Assembly (NCBI GenBank): GCA_009692425.1
Contig: SHZF01000018.1
Coordinates: 1 to 64,000 of the forward strand
DNA from: Myxococcales bacterium
GTDB lineage: Bacteria; Myxococcota_A; UBA9042
Direction of reading: 5' to 3'
DNA: 64,000 bases
Shown here one piece after another: positions 50,001 to 57,679 of the stretch (position 1 is the first letter of the stretch; each line of letters opens with the position of its first letter). The notes under the pieces are model-generated. The model did not search any database, was not told the origin of the DNA, and saw only the letters and a list, made by a program, of their open reading frames with translations. Made by a program: the position numbers and the translations under genes.

Positions 50001-50942
50001 GCCGAACGCGCGTGCTGCCAGGCGAATGCGGCCGGCCGTCGGACTCAGCTTGATCAGCAAGCGGTGCCAGCCGGCCGATAGGTCTACTGGAATCTCGTGT
50101 ACTTCTGGCAGATCCGGTACGCTCCGCGCCATGCCGTTGCGCGCCTGCAAGACGGGGAGCGCTGCGACCAGACGCCCGTCGAGCCACAGTCGCGCCGCAC
50201 TGTCCGTGCCGACCCGCAGCAAGTGCGCTCCGGGTCGAACCGCCGCCAACCAGACCTGCGCGTACAGCAGCGCATCGTCGGGTCGATCGACCAGTTCATC
50301 GAGTTGTACGCGGCCACCGGGCAGGATGCGTTCGGGCTGCAGCGTGCGCCACACCACCTGGCCTTCGCGGCCGGGCCAGGCCGCACGCATCGGGTTGCCG
50401 ACAACCGCTACCTCGGCCTCGACGGCGCCGGAGCGGTCGAGCGCCGACCCGTGCTCGTCGCCAAAGGGACCTAGCCAAGCCCAGGTGCGCACCGACCCCG
50501 TTGGGTCGTCGAACGCGCCGATAGCGGCAGTGTCTCCGGCGCGCCTGGCGGCCTCGACGAGCCATGCCCGCAGCACGCGTCCGGCCGGCGACCACGCCGA
50601 CGCGGGCCGCGCCAACCATGCTGCGGCGGGGGTACGCAAGGCGTGGACGAGATGGGCGGGAGGGACGGAGCCGAACAGGCGGCCGATTTCGAGCACGTCG
50701 ACGAGCGCGGCGGCGCCCGTCGTCCCCGACAGGCCGCGGGCCAGTTCATCGAGGCGCGCGCGGTCCGCATCGACGTGACCAGCAACCTGAGATTGTGGGG
50801 GCGGCGTGGCCCGGGAGCGGCCCACTGCGGGCGCCGCATCGGCGAGCAGGACGCCGGCGCACGCCAAGACTGCAGCGCCAAACGCTGGGCCCGGTCGTGC
50901 CACCCGCGCTCCACTGTGTAGCGTGCCGCGCGCAACCTTCAC
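47055..50942 (-). CDS. DUF3857/transglutaminase-like secreted protein
   Basis: 1295 residues from the GTG at 50942, overlapping the cotH stop (GTGA). Signal peptide (AFGAAVLACAGVLLADAAPA), lectin-like sandwich (RLWLDGRLVAALP), TPR-rich middle, DUF3857 (about 650-850), and a papain-like transglutaminase core with the catalytic Cys 974 in RRFGDCKDKATLIVALLGE, His in VFNHAIAHVPALGW and Asp in YLDATAQ. The triad is complete, so it may crosslink or cleave amide bonds outside the cytoplasm. Second gene of the cotH operon. A role in cross-linking surface or spore-coat proteins is inferred by analogy. Confidence 0.85.
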   Translation of the reverse strand: MKVARGTLHSGARVARPGPAFGAAVLACAGVLLADAAPAVGRSRATPPPQSQVAGHVDADRARLDELARGLSGTTGAAALVDVLEIGRLFGSVPPAHLVHALRTPAAAWLARPASAWSPAGRVLRAWLVEAARRAGDTAAIGAFDDPTGSVRTWAWLGPFGDEHGSALDRSGAVEAEVAVVGNPMRAAWPGREGQVVWRTLQPERILPGGRVQLDELVDRPDDALLYAQVWLAAVRPGAHLLRVGTDSAARLWLDGRLVAALPVLQARNGMARSVPDLPEVHEIPVDLSAGWHRLLIKLSPTAGRIRLAARAFGRDGLPAPIRARAEHLPDAPARVALPDTATPAAARAVEDACAGLHWPDRARPSPATLAGLVALAWHGWPLPAPLLARVVVADPRGLPRDARAALAHAMLPDESGDRLDRLRTWSDRLPDAIGLHLAEANVLDELGKAPEAHRLWSVWHRPSHPPLEEQSARACALRAALWARLGADRLATRALDRCVARWPLAPDLFDAAVRNRQARDRLAEVDELQRSLVEQEPGVVARHDAVLQTALDRGDLDRAAGLAAAEATLFGVRARPFRTLAFGLLADDQPAAAAAALARDASAVDAPARTLDLDLRARLALARGQTADALAWLDAAIALAPARADLRARRQLLKPGDDFFAPLRRDLAGLARREAKAARRHPLEVRLRQTVLRVVGNGQQARYDAEVIAIGKDGPPVHALEIEYAPSLSHCDVLQAVVIRADGRTDRSTAQETDRLGDDAGGMYFDLERITLRFKNLRPGDTVVAEWVVRDNGPTPFGLVFGELLPLGDENPVKEVDAVVQVPTGTALHWSVGDARGALPAGLSMVQRAGDGAGWDEWRLRAYDLAGIEAEERMPAGTDVLPYLHVSSFASWAAAATWYEGLMAAALPVRGQDPLVRDLAARLVHGADSLEQKVRSVYAYAAQQVRYVGLEFGIHSLKPHAVREVIQRRFGDCKDKATLIVALLGEVGIDAQVVLVRSVDQGRLHDEVASLGVFNHAIAHVPALGWYLDATAQHHGPLELPDADAGATALHIPVPAATGVADDAAVREAATAPVRLPVPGAAHNLVDERLDGALQADGTLHLTVVQRLRGSPAAEARARFVAAEKRLERVEQHWATRFPGLKAERVSVRGLDPPQDDVEIEFTATVPGWAIMRPDGLAVAPLRPPEAYVQSLANREVRSHDIVLARAFREYTRLRLLPPAGHVWARTPGDAEVAFEHGHFQLDVDEEERALLVESTLELRERQLPVGGYRDLRVWLAAVDGALRSEAVACPEAP

Positions 50943-52720
50943 GGCCCGCCCGCGGACTGCTGCACGAATGCGCGGCGCGCTTTCGCGAACGCCCGGATTT
51001 CTTCGACACGTTCCAGGTATTCGGCGTTCGTCGCGCGCTTGCGCGTATCGGCCAGCAGATCGAGCCGCACCCGGCAAACCGCCCACGCCAGGCGCGCGTC
51101 GAGCCAGCCCGTGCCGTAGGCGCCGCCAGCGATGCCCTGGGCGTACGTTGCGAATGCTTGCTTCCACTTGGGCACCGACAGGGCACGCCACAGCCGATTC
51201 GTCAGCGCCGGCACCAGCTTTTCGTTCCCCGTCCACAGGGACAGGTCTGTGACGATGGCCTCGGACAGCGTGTCGTCCGTCTCGGTCCACAGGTGGCCCA
51301 GCGTCAGTTCGAGGTCCCAGGGCAACATCTCGAAGCGTGGGTCGCTCCCCACCGGATCGCGGTACAGGTAGTAGTTCTTGCGCAGGTGGTCCGTCGACTG
51401 CAGCACCGCGATGGCCGCCGCATACGTGAGGAAATCGTGCACCTTGACCGCGCCATCGAGCGCATTGGCCAGGGCCGCGTCCGGTAGCGTCAGCGTCTGC
51501 TCGATCAGGGCCCGCAGGTCGGCATTGTCGCCCGCCGCGCCCGCGTGTTTTGTGTACGCCACCGCATACAGGCTCGGATCTACCAGCGGCGTCAGGTTCG
51601 CTCCGCTCGGCAGCGGGGCGGTGCTGGGCGGGTCGGCCTCGTAGAGGTTGCCGTCCGGGTTGCGGCCGTGCAGCTCGAGGAAGTCGCCACCGATGCGCTG
51701 GACCTCGTGCATCAGCCCGTAAAACTCGCCGTTCCAGCGCAAGTGAACGAAGTCGGACTGCGGCGCAGGCAGCCAGGTAAAGCTGCGGAACAACTGAAGG
51801 CTCAACCAATTCCGCAGCATCGTCTTGTCGTTCCACTCCGCTCGCAAGACCAGCTTGCGCCTGCCGTCCGCGAGCTTGTCGCCTTTCTTCAAGTCGATCC
51901 GCAGCGACTTCTTCGGGTAGCCCTTCGACGTGCCACCGTGGATGCGGATCTGGGCGCCCGTGAACTTCTTGGCGCCGACCTCGAGCGTGCAGGGGTAGAA
52001 CGTCTTGGCGCTCGATGTGTGCAGCGCGGCGAAGGCATCTGCTGTCGTCGTCAGGCGCCAGACCGCGAGCGGCGTAGCATAGGCGAGGTGCTGGGCCGTG
52101 GCGCTGCGGCCGTCGGGCCACTGTACCGTCAGGGTGCGCAGGCCGGGCTGGGCAAACCGAACCTTGGCGACGAAGCTCCCCGGCTCAGCGCCACTGCCCA
52201 CCGAGACGATCTGCGTCGCCGCATCCGCCTTGAGGGTCGGTACAGGAGCCGCAGGATCGGTCACGGTCGAGCCCTTCTGGAGCGCGCGGATTGCAACGAC
52301 CTCGTCTTCGCCCACCGCGCGCAACGGCCGGAACGGCTCGAACGCGGCGTCGCCCGTCGGTGTGGCGGGCAATGGCGGCAGGAAGGCACCGGCTTCCGGT
52401 ACGCAGGCGGGCTCGAGCGCTGGCGGAATGGACGGGAATGGGCGAACCGCATCCCAGCCGGTGTCGCCGGCGGGCCCAAGACCCAGGTCGAGCGGCACAT
52501 CGATCGCGGGGCCATCGGGAGCGGTCGCGGTCGAGTCGGTGTCCGGCGGGGGCACCAACCATGCCGCAACGTCTGGGGCATCCTGCGCGGCATCGACCGA
52601 CGTCACGCTTGGCTCGCCCGTGCACGCCGCACTCGCGCAAACGAGCAGGGCAACCAGGGGGCGCTGGAAAAGCCGGGCGAGCCGACCGGACACCGCTACG
52701 GGGCAGGTGGAGACGCGCAT
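50939..52720 (-). CDS. CotH-family secreted kinase-like lipoprotein
   Basis: 593 residues from ATG 52720. The signal peptide ends in a lipobox (LVCASAAC), an Asp/Pro-rich linker follows, then the CotH-type kinase fold: QIRIHGGTSKGYPKKSLRID, NWLSLQLFR, FVHLRWNGEFYGLM, HLRKNYYLYRD, and LPWDLELTLGH with the metal-binding Asp. CotH proteins are atypical kinases that phosphorylate spore-coat and other extracellular proteins in Bacillus. First gene of the directon. Its stop overlaps the transglutaminase start by 4 bp, suggesting coupled translation. Confidence 0.85.
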   Translation of the reverse strand: MRVSTCPVAVSGRLARLFQRPLVALLVCASAACTGEPSVTSVDAAQDAPDVAAWLVPPPDTDSTATAPDGPAIDVPLDLGLGPAGDTGWDAVRPFPSIPPALEPACVPEAGAFLPPLPATPTGDAAFEPFRPLRAVGEDEVVAIRALQKGSTVTDPAAPVPTLKADAATQIVSVGSGAEPGSFVAKVRFAQPGLRTLTVQWPDGRSATAQHLAYATPLAVWRLTTTADAFAALHTSSAKTFYPCTLEVGAKKFTGAQIRIHGGTSKGYPKKSLRIDLKKGDKLADGRRKLVLRAEWNDKTMLRNWLSLQLFRSFTWLPAPQSDFVHLRWNGEFYGLMHEVQRIGGDFLELHGRNPDGNLYEADPPSTAPLPSGANLTPLVDPSLYAVAYTKHAGAAGDNADLRALIEQTLTLPDAALANALDGAVKVHDFLTYAAAIAVLQSTDHLRKNYYLYRDPVGSDPRFEMLPWDLELTLGHLWTETDDTLSEAIVTDLSLWTGNEKLVPALTNRLWRALSVPKWKQAFATYAQGIAGGAYGTGWLDARLAWAVCRVRLDLLADTRKRATNAEYLERVEEIRAFAKARRAFVQQSAGGP

Positions 52721-52758
52721 CGGCGGGCGGGGTCCACGGCATCGCGCCGGCAGTCGGC

Positions 52759-52786
52759 ACGCTACAGGAACCGCCCCGATCGTCAA
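52759..52786 (-). promoter_or_regulatory. Sigma-70-type promoter of the cotH operon
   Basis: On the minus strand: -35 TTGACG (5 of 6), 16-bp spacer, -10 TAGCGT. Start expected near 52752, about 32 nt before the cotH ATG. Located between the gene and the dispersed repeat copy B. Confidence 0.45.
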
Positions 52787-52809
52787 TGCGGGCTCAGGAC
52801 CAGGAGCCA

Positions 52810-52985
52810 CCACCGAGTCCCATCCCCGGCCGCCGAATTCGGATGCACGTTGCCGGTTGGCTCGCTTGCGCTCGACAAGGCGGAGCAAGGAATCGGCGAG
52901 AAGACGTACACCCGGTACTTCGAACGCCGATTCCGCAGCGACAACGCAGAGCTGTGCCGAAGGCGGCGGATCGGGGGGACAACCC
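52810..52985 (-). repeat. Dispersed intergenic repeat, copy B (about 175 bp)
   Basis: Same element as copy A at 22699-22843, in opposite orientation. Shared blocks at both ends (CCCCCGATCCGCCGCCTTCGG and TGCATCCGAATTCGGCGGCC) and several internal ones (GTTCGA, GTACC, TACG, CTTC). It fills most of the 322-bp region between cotH and the OB-fold lipoprotein gene. Copy B has about 25-30 bp extra in the right part. Confidence 0.65.
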
Positions 52986-53042
52986 GCCCGTGCTGCGCTA
53001 GGCTGCGCGCGCCGAAGCCGTGCGCCCGGCGCCCGGAGCCCC

Positions 53043-53648
53043 ATGCTGTCGAATCCCCAAGCCCCGACCCGTCGAGGTGTCCGGCGGACGCGCGCGGTGT
53101 GTGTCCTGCTGCTCGTCGCCAGCGGGGTGGCATGCAAGCGCGAAGAGCCCGCCGTCGACCCGCAGCCCGCGCTGGCCGAAGCGGTCGCGCCGCCCACGCC
53201 ACTCGCGACCGACCCGTCGCGGAGTGCGGTGCCGGCCGGCTTGCAGGTGCCGTCCACCGTGCTGGGGAGCCTGCCGCCTGGCCACCCGCCGGTCGGCGCC
53301 GGCAACCCGCACCCCGCCGTCCCCGCCGCCAATGACGTCACGATCGGGACGGTCGCGCCGGCCGACCTCGCCATCGCCGACCTGCGGGCCCACCGGGCAG
53401 CCAATGCGGGTGCAGTCGTCGCGGTGCGCGGCCGGGTGTGGAAGGTGAGCCGGGGCATCCTCGGTCGCAACTGGCTGCACTTGCGCGACAACGACGGCGG
53501 CGAAGACCTCGTCGTCACGTCGCTCCAAGACGCGCAGCCTGGCCAGGTCGTGTTGGCCAATGGCAAAGTTGCCGTCGACCGCGACCTCGGGATGGGCTAC
53601 CAGTACGACGTGTTGCTCGAAGACGCGACGCTGGTGGTCGAGCCGTGA
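53043..53648 (+). CDS. OB-fold lipoprotein
   Basis: 201 residues from ATG 53043. Lipobox VASGVAC, Pro-rich linker, then a compact beta domain whose pattern (VVAVRGRVWKVSRGILGRNW, LHLRDNDGGEDLVV, GQVVLANGKVAVDRDLGMGY) is that of OB-fold domains found in other bacterial lipoproteins. No catalytic residues known. 19 bp before gshB; probably co-transcribed with it. Confidence 0.7.
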   Translation: MLSNPQAPTRRGVRRTRAVCVLLLVASGVACKREEPAVDPQPALAEAVAPPTPLATDPSRSAVPAGLQVPSTVLGSLPPGHPPVGAGNPHPAVPAANDVTIGTVAPADLAIADLRAHRAANAGAVVAVRGRVWKVSRGILGRNWLHLRDNDGGEDLVVTSLQDAQPGQVVLANGKVAVDRDLGMGYQYDVLLEDATLVVEP

Positions 53649-53667
53649 ACCCGGTGGCAGGCAAGTC

Positions 53668-54603
53668 ATGACCCAGCACCTTTTCGTCGCCGACCCGCCC
53701 GAGCGCTACCAGGTGGCGAAGGACTCGACGTTCGCGCTCATGCTTGCCGCCCAACAGCGTGGTCACGGCGTGTGGTGGTGCGACACCGACGGATTGAGCG
53801 CCGATTCGGGCGCGGCGCGGGCGCGATGTCGACCGATCCGTGTGCAGAGAGTGCAAGGCGACCACGCGACATTCGGTGAGGTGGCCGTGCGCGACCTGAC
53901 CGATTTCGATGCCGTGTGGATGCGCAAGGACCCGCCGTTCGACCTCGACTACATCGCCGCGACCTACGTGCTCGACCTCGCGCCCGACCGCGTCTGGTCA
54001 CGGCCCGAGTCGCTGCGCTCATGGAACGAGAAGACCAGCCTGCTGCGATTTCCCGATCTTGCCCCACCGACCCTGTTGGCGCGCGACATGGCGACGATCC
54101 GCGCGTTCCAGGCGGCAGTCGGCGGGTCGATCGTGCTCAAGCCGCTGCAATTCTCGGGCGGTGCGGGCATCGTCGCGCTGCACCCTGGCGACCTGAACAC
54201 GCGCTCCTTGCTCGAGATGTCGACCCACGAGGGGCGCCGCTTCGTCGTCGCCCAACAGTACCTGCCCGCTGTGGTCGAGGGCGACAAGCGCGTGATCTTC
54301 GTCGATGGCGTGGCGCGCGCCGGGTTGCTGCGGATCCCGCCTCCAGACGACCTGCGCGGCAACATCCACATCGGCGCCCGGGTCGAGTTGGCACCCTTGA
54401 CCGCAGCCGAACGTGTCCTGTGTGAACGGCTCGGCCCCAGTTTGCGCGCCGCCGGCCACCTGTTCGTCGGCATCGACCTGATCGGCGCTCGCCTGACCGA
54501 GATCAACGTGACGAGCCCGACGGGAATTCAGGAAATCCGCGACCTCGGTGGACCAGACCTTGCCGAGGAACTGATCGACGCGGCGCTGGCCCGACTCGGG
54601 TAG
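53668..54603 (+). CDS. gshB: Glutathione synthetase
   Basis: 311 residues, normal GshB length. ATP-grasp motifs: VWMRKDPPFDLDY, WNEKTSL, IVLKPLQFSGGAGI, VVAQQYLPAVVEGDKRV, and the metal-binding LTEINVTSPTGIQE. Joins gamma-glutamylcysteine and glycine. No gshA is seen in the window. The ATG at 53668 is the standard start. Confidence 0.94.
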   Translation: MTQHLFVADPPERYQVAKDSTFALMLAAQQRGHGVWWCDTDGLSADSGAARARCRPIRVQRVQGDHATFGEVAVRDLTDFDAVWMRKDPPFDLDYIAATYVLDLAPDRVWSRPESLRSWNEKTSLLRFPDLAPPTLLARDMATIRAFQAAVGGSIVLKPLQFSGGAGIVALHPGDLNTRSLLEMSTHEGRRFVVAQQYLPAVVEGDKRVIFVDGVARAGLLRIPPPDDLRGNIHIGARVELAPLTAAERVLCERLGPSLRAAGHLFVGIDLIGARLTEINVTSPTGIQEIRDLGGPDLAEELIDAALARLG

Positions 54604-54646
54604 TTCACCCGGCGCGACCCCCTAGTTCACCTGGCACGCTCCACGG

Positions 54647-56119
54647 CTAGCTGTCGAGCAGTTGGCTCAAGCCACGCAGCGACCGCGCGGCGTCCTGGGC
54701 AATGCGCGCCTTGGCGTCGAGTTGCGCCTCCAGCCCCGTCTCGCGGTTGCGGCCCGCCTCCACCTCGGCGCGCAAGTGGGCCAGTTCCGCCTGCTGCGCC
54801 AGTTCGCGCTGCTCGGCCCTCATGCGCGCTTCGACTGCGACATCGCGGGCCCGCTCCGCCCCGTCGAGGCGTACCGCAAGTTCGTGGACGCGCGCTTGGG
54901 CCTGCTTGATCTCGGCCTCCATCTCGGGCCGAACCGAACGTGCCAGACTCTCGACGTCGTGGCGCAGCGCGTCGTTTTCGGCTTCGAGGCGGTCGACGTG
55001 GTTCGAGGCCTCCTGCAATCGTTCGATGAACCCAGACAGGTCGCCGAGCGCTGCAAACGCCCCAGACTGCGGGCGGCTCGCGCGCGATTCGGCAGGGGCG
55101 GCCGCGGCCGTGGGCAGCGAAACCGGCACAGGCTCCCGTGTCGACGCGGGTTCGGCGGCGGGCGTGGCCTCTGCGGCGGCGACCGGCGCGTCGTCCATCA
55201 TGACGTCGTCGGCTCCGATCTCCTCGACATCGTCTGCATCCAACATGTCGTCTGCTAGCGCGGCATCGACGGCATGGACTGCAGCGACCGCGGCGTGCGT
55301 CACGTTCTCGCTGATCAGTTCGTCGGACGGAATCTCCTCGATGAGTTCTTCGGCCACGATCTCGTCTTCGATCAGTTCCTCGCCTGCATCGGCGACCGCC
55401 GCGGCCGGCAGTTCCTCGAGCGACGCCTCTTCGATGGCGGCCTCTTCGAAGATCTCGATCGCATCGACCTCCATCGTCGTTTCGACCGGGAGCGAATTCG
55501 ACAGACGGGCGTTTGCCTGGTTCGGCACGACGTGATCCGCGCTGGCTTGTAGCCGATCAGCGGCCGCGCGGTCGGCGCCCCCTTGCATGGGCGGCAGCAC
55601 GTCCATCTCCTGCGAGATGACGTCCTGCAATTCGATCGACTCGACCGGGATTTCCTCCAGGCCCTCGTCCTCCTCGTCCGCCGTCCGGCCAGGCATGCCC
55701 GCGGCGCGGGGCAGCACACTGCCGCTGGGCTGGGCACCGGCCGCGGCACCCGGCAGTGCGGCGGCCTGCCACTGTTCGGTGGCCACCGGACCGAGTTCCT
55801 TGGCAATCCGCGACAGCGCGACATAGCCGTCGGCCACGACCTTGCCGCGCTGGTGGCGCTTGACCTCATCGCGCTGGTCGTCGCGGTACACCACCAGCAA
55901 CCTGGGCCAGGTCTGGCCCTCGCGGCGCAGCGTCGCCACCATTGCCAGCGCGCGCCGCAGCGTCGGTCCGAGCACGACGAGCCCGACCGGGCGCTCGCCC
56001 ATGATCTTGGCGGCCTCTTCGATGGTGCCGACGACCGCAAGTTCGACGGGCAGCGTCGTCTGCAGCGCGCGCTCCAGGATCTTGGTGCCGCCGGCGAGCA
56101 GGGCGATGGGCTGGGTCAT
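54647..56119 (-). CDS. Pseudo-receiver plus coiled-coil protein (AglZ/FrzS-like layout)
   Basis: 490 residues. N-terminal receiver-like fold (about 1-110), degenerate: where active receivers have Asp it has LVVLGPTLRRA, so no phosphorylation expected. It keeps the C-terminal VVADGYVALSR pattern. A very acidic middle (EEAAIEEASLEELPAAA and Asp/Glu runs) follows, then a C-terminal coiled coil (about 370-485). This arrangement matches myxobacterial motility proteins AglZ and FrzS. Clear promoter upstream. Function in this organism inferred only. Confidence 0.6.
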   Translation of the reverse strand: MTQPIALLAGGTKILERALQTTLPVELAVVGTIEEAAKIMGERPVGLVVLGPTLRRALAMVATLRREGQTWPRLLVVYRDDQRDEVKRHQRGKVVADGYVALSRIAKELGPVATEQWQAAALPGAAAGAQPSGSVLPRAAGMPGRTADEEDEGLEEIPVESIELQDVISQEMDVLPPMQGGADRAAADRLQASADHVVPNQANARLSNSLPVETTMEVDAIEIFEEAAIEEASLEELPAAAVADAGEELIEDEIVAEELIEEIPSDELISENVTHAAVAAVHAVDAALADDMLDADDVEEIGADDVMMDDAPVAAAEATPAAEPASTREPVPVSLPTAAAAPAESRASRPQSGAFAALGDLSGFIERLQEASNHVDRLEAENDALRHDVESLARSVRPEMEAEIKQAQARVHELAVRLDGAERARDVAVEARMRAEQRELAQQAELAHLRAEVEAGRNRETGLEAQLDAKARIAQDAARSLRGLSQLLDS

Positions 56120-56159
56120 GGGGCCTCGAGCGCCCGGCGGTCACGCGCGGGGCGGCGGG

Positions 56160-56188
56160 ATTGCATGCTGAAATGCCGCCCACGTCAA
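56160..56188 (-). promoter_or_regulatory. Sigma-70-type promoter of the AglZ-like gene
   Basis: On the minus strand: -35 TTGACG, 17-bp spacer, -10 TGCAAT (4 of 6). About 41 bp before the start codon at 56119. Confidence 0.5.
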
Positions 56189-56239
56189 CTGTGGTCACCC
56201 GACCGCGTTGCGCCATTCGGCTGGCGGTTGGCCCGCGGC

Positions 56240-57361
56240 CTATGCGTCGCCCAGGCAGATGCCGACGGCGCGCGTGTGGCGCACCAACTGTCCATCGGGG
56301 TCCACGCGATGCGGCCGACGCACGGTTTCTTCGATCGGCACGGACGCAATGTCGGTGCCGCGCAGGCAGACCATGCGGTTCCAGCGGCCGTGGGCAGCGA
56401 GCGCGACGGCCTCGGCCCCGAAACGCACGGACAGCACGCGATCGAACGCGCACGGGCTGCCGCCGCGCTGCAGGTGGCCCAGCACCGTCGTGCGCACTTC
56501 TGGCGCCGCGCCCGACCAGGTGTTGGCCTCGGCAAACGCGCCATCGAGCGCCGAGGCCAGGGCGATGCCCGCCCCACCCACGCGCGGCACGCTGCCTGGC
56601 CGACCCGGCGCGACATGCAGGGGCGCGCTGCCCGCTTCGTGCGCCCCCTCGGCGACCACGATCAGCGTGAAGTGGCGGCGCCCTTGGGCCCAGTGCCGAC
56701 GGATGCGCTGCAGCACCACATCGAGGCGATACGGCAACTCCGGCACCAAGACGAAATGCGCGCCCCCCGACAGCCCGGCGTGCAACGCGATCCAGCCGGC
56801 GTAGCGGCCCATCACCTCCAGGATCATGACGCGGTCGTGCGACTCACCGGTCGTCTTGAGGCGGTCGAGCGCCTCCATCGCGGTGCCGACGGCCGTGGAA
56901 AACCCGAAGGTCGAATCCGTCGCCGACAGGTCGTTGTCGATCGTCTTCGGAACACCGACCACCTTGAGGCCGCGGCTGGCCAGTTCCTGGCTGATGTTGA
57001 GCGTGCCGTCGCCGCCGATCGCGATCAGGCCATCGAGCCCGAGGCGCGCGACGTTGTCGATCACCGTCTGCGAGCGGTCCTCGTAGCACGTCGTGCCGTC
57101 GGCTCCTTGCACGGCGTAGCGGAACGGATTGCCCCGGTTCGTCGAACCCAGCACCGTGCCGCCCTGGCCGAGGATCTGGCGCACGTCGCCGGGCCGCAGC
57201 GCGCGAACGGACGGCTTGGCGTGGCACAGGCCGTCGTAGCCGTCTTCGATGCCGACGATGCGGATGCCTTGCTGATCTGCGGCGCGCACCACGGCCCACA
57301 GCACCGCGTTGAGGCCCGGGCAATCGCCGCCGCCGGTCAAGAGGCCCAGTTTGCTTACCAT
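56240..57361 (-). CDS. pfkA: 6-phosphofructokinase
   Basis: 373 residues from ATG 57361. GGGDCPGLNAV (nucleotide site), AIGGDGTLNISQELA, VPKTIDNDLSATDSTFGF (catalytic Asp), MGRYAGWIALHAG, and LGHLQRGGSPCAFDR. The Gly in GGDGT marks ATP use; PPi-dependent enzymes have Asp there. The Lys in PKTIDND is the form seen in PPi-type and some actinomycete ATP-type enzymes. So ATP-dependent is preferred but not certain. Phosphorylates fructose 6-phosphate. A promoter was not clear; the gene is divergent from glmM. Confidence 0.9.
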   Translation of the reverse strand: MVSKLGLLTGGGDCPGLNAVLWAVVRAADQQGIRIVGIEDGYDGLCHAKPSVRALRPGDVRQILGQGGTVLGSTNRGNPFRYAVQGADGTTCYEDRSQTVIDNVARLGLDGLIAIGGDGTLNISQELASRGLKVVGVPKTIDNDLSATDSTFGFSTAVGTAMEALDRLKTTGESHDRVMILEVMGRYAGWIALHAGLSGGAHFVLVPELPYRLDVVLQRIRRHWAQGRRHFTLIVVAEGAHEAGSAPLHVAPGRPGSVPRVGGAGIALASALDGAFAEANTWSGAAPEVRTTVLGHLQRGGSPCAFDRVLSVRFGAEAVALAAHGRWNRMVCLRGTDIASVPIEETVRRPHRVDPDGQLVRHTRAVGICLGDA

Positions 57362-57679
57362 CGGCAGGCTCCCGTGTCCCACGTCGCCACCAGGACGCGG
57401 ACAGGATCGTCGCGACCTGGGCCGATTGTCGAGGGCACCTACCCCGGACCCACCCCGGACCCGCCGTCTTGGGCCCATCGGCGTCGTTGTCGCGGCGGCG
57501 TTGGTGCTCAACGCACCCAAGTGCGTCTTTGCCACAACCACTTGTTGCGACTAGCATATGGACCCAATTGGGCGTCCCGCGAAGGTCTTGGGGTGGTGGA
57601 TTTGGGCTACCCTCACGCGCCGCGACCGCCTACCATCGCACGCCTTGCGGGCGACGTGCCCGGCCGGTCAGGAGCACGC
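57362..57679. other. Divergent intergenic region between pfkA and glmM
   Basis: 318 bp. Holds the glmM promoter at 57529-57557 and some Pro-codon-like CCCCGGACCC repeats (about 57440-57470). No gene seen. Confidence 0.4.
57529..57557 (+). promoter_or_regulatory. Sigma-70-type promoter of glmM
   Basis: -35 TTGCCA (5 of 6), 17-bp spacer, -10 TAGCAT (4 of 6). Start expected near 57564, about 116 nt before the glmM ATG. Confidence 0.5.

Noticed and set aside
50943-52121. Upstream extension of the transglutaminase-like gene
   Set aside because: It lies in another frame over cotH; the GTGA overlap at 50942 gives a signal peptide and is the better start.
55583-57679. Open frame continuous upstream of glmM (about 700 codons)
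   Set aside because: It runs antisense to the AglZ-like and pfkA genes and lacks any domain; glmM starts normally at 57680 with a good ribosome binding site.
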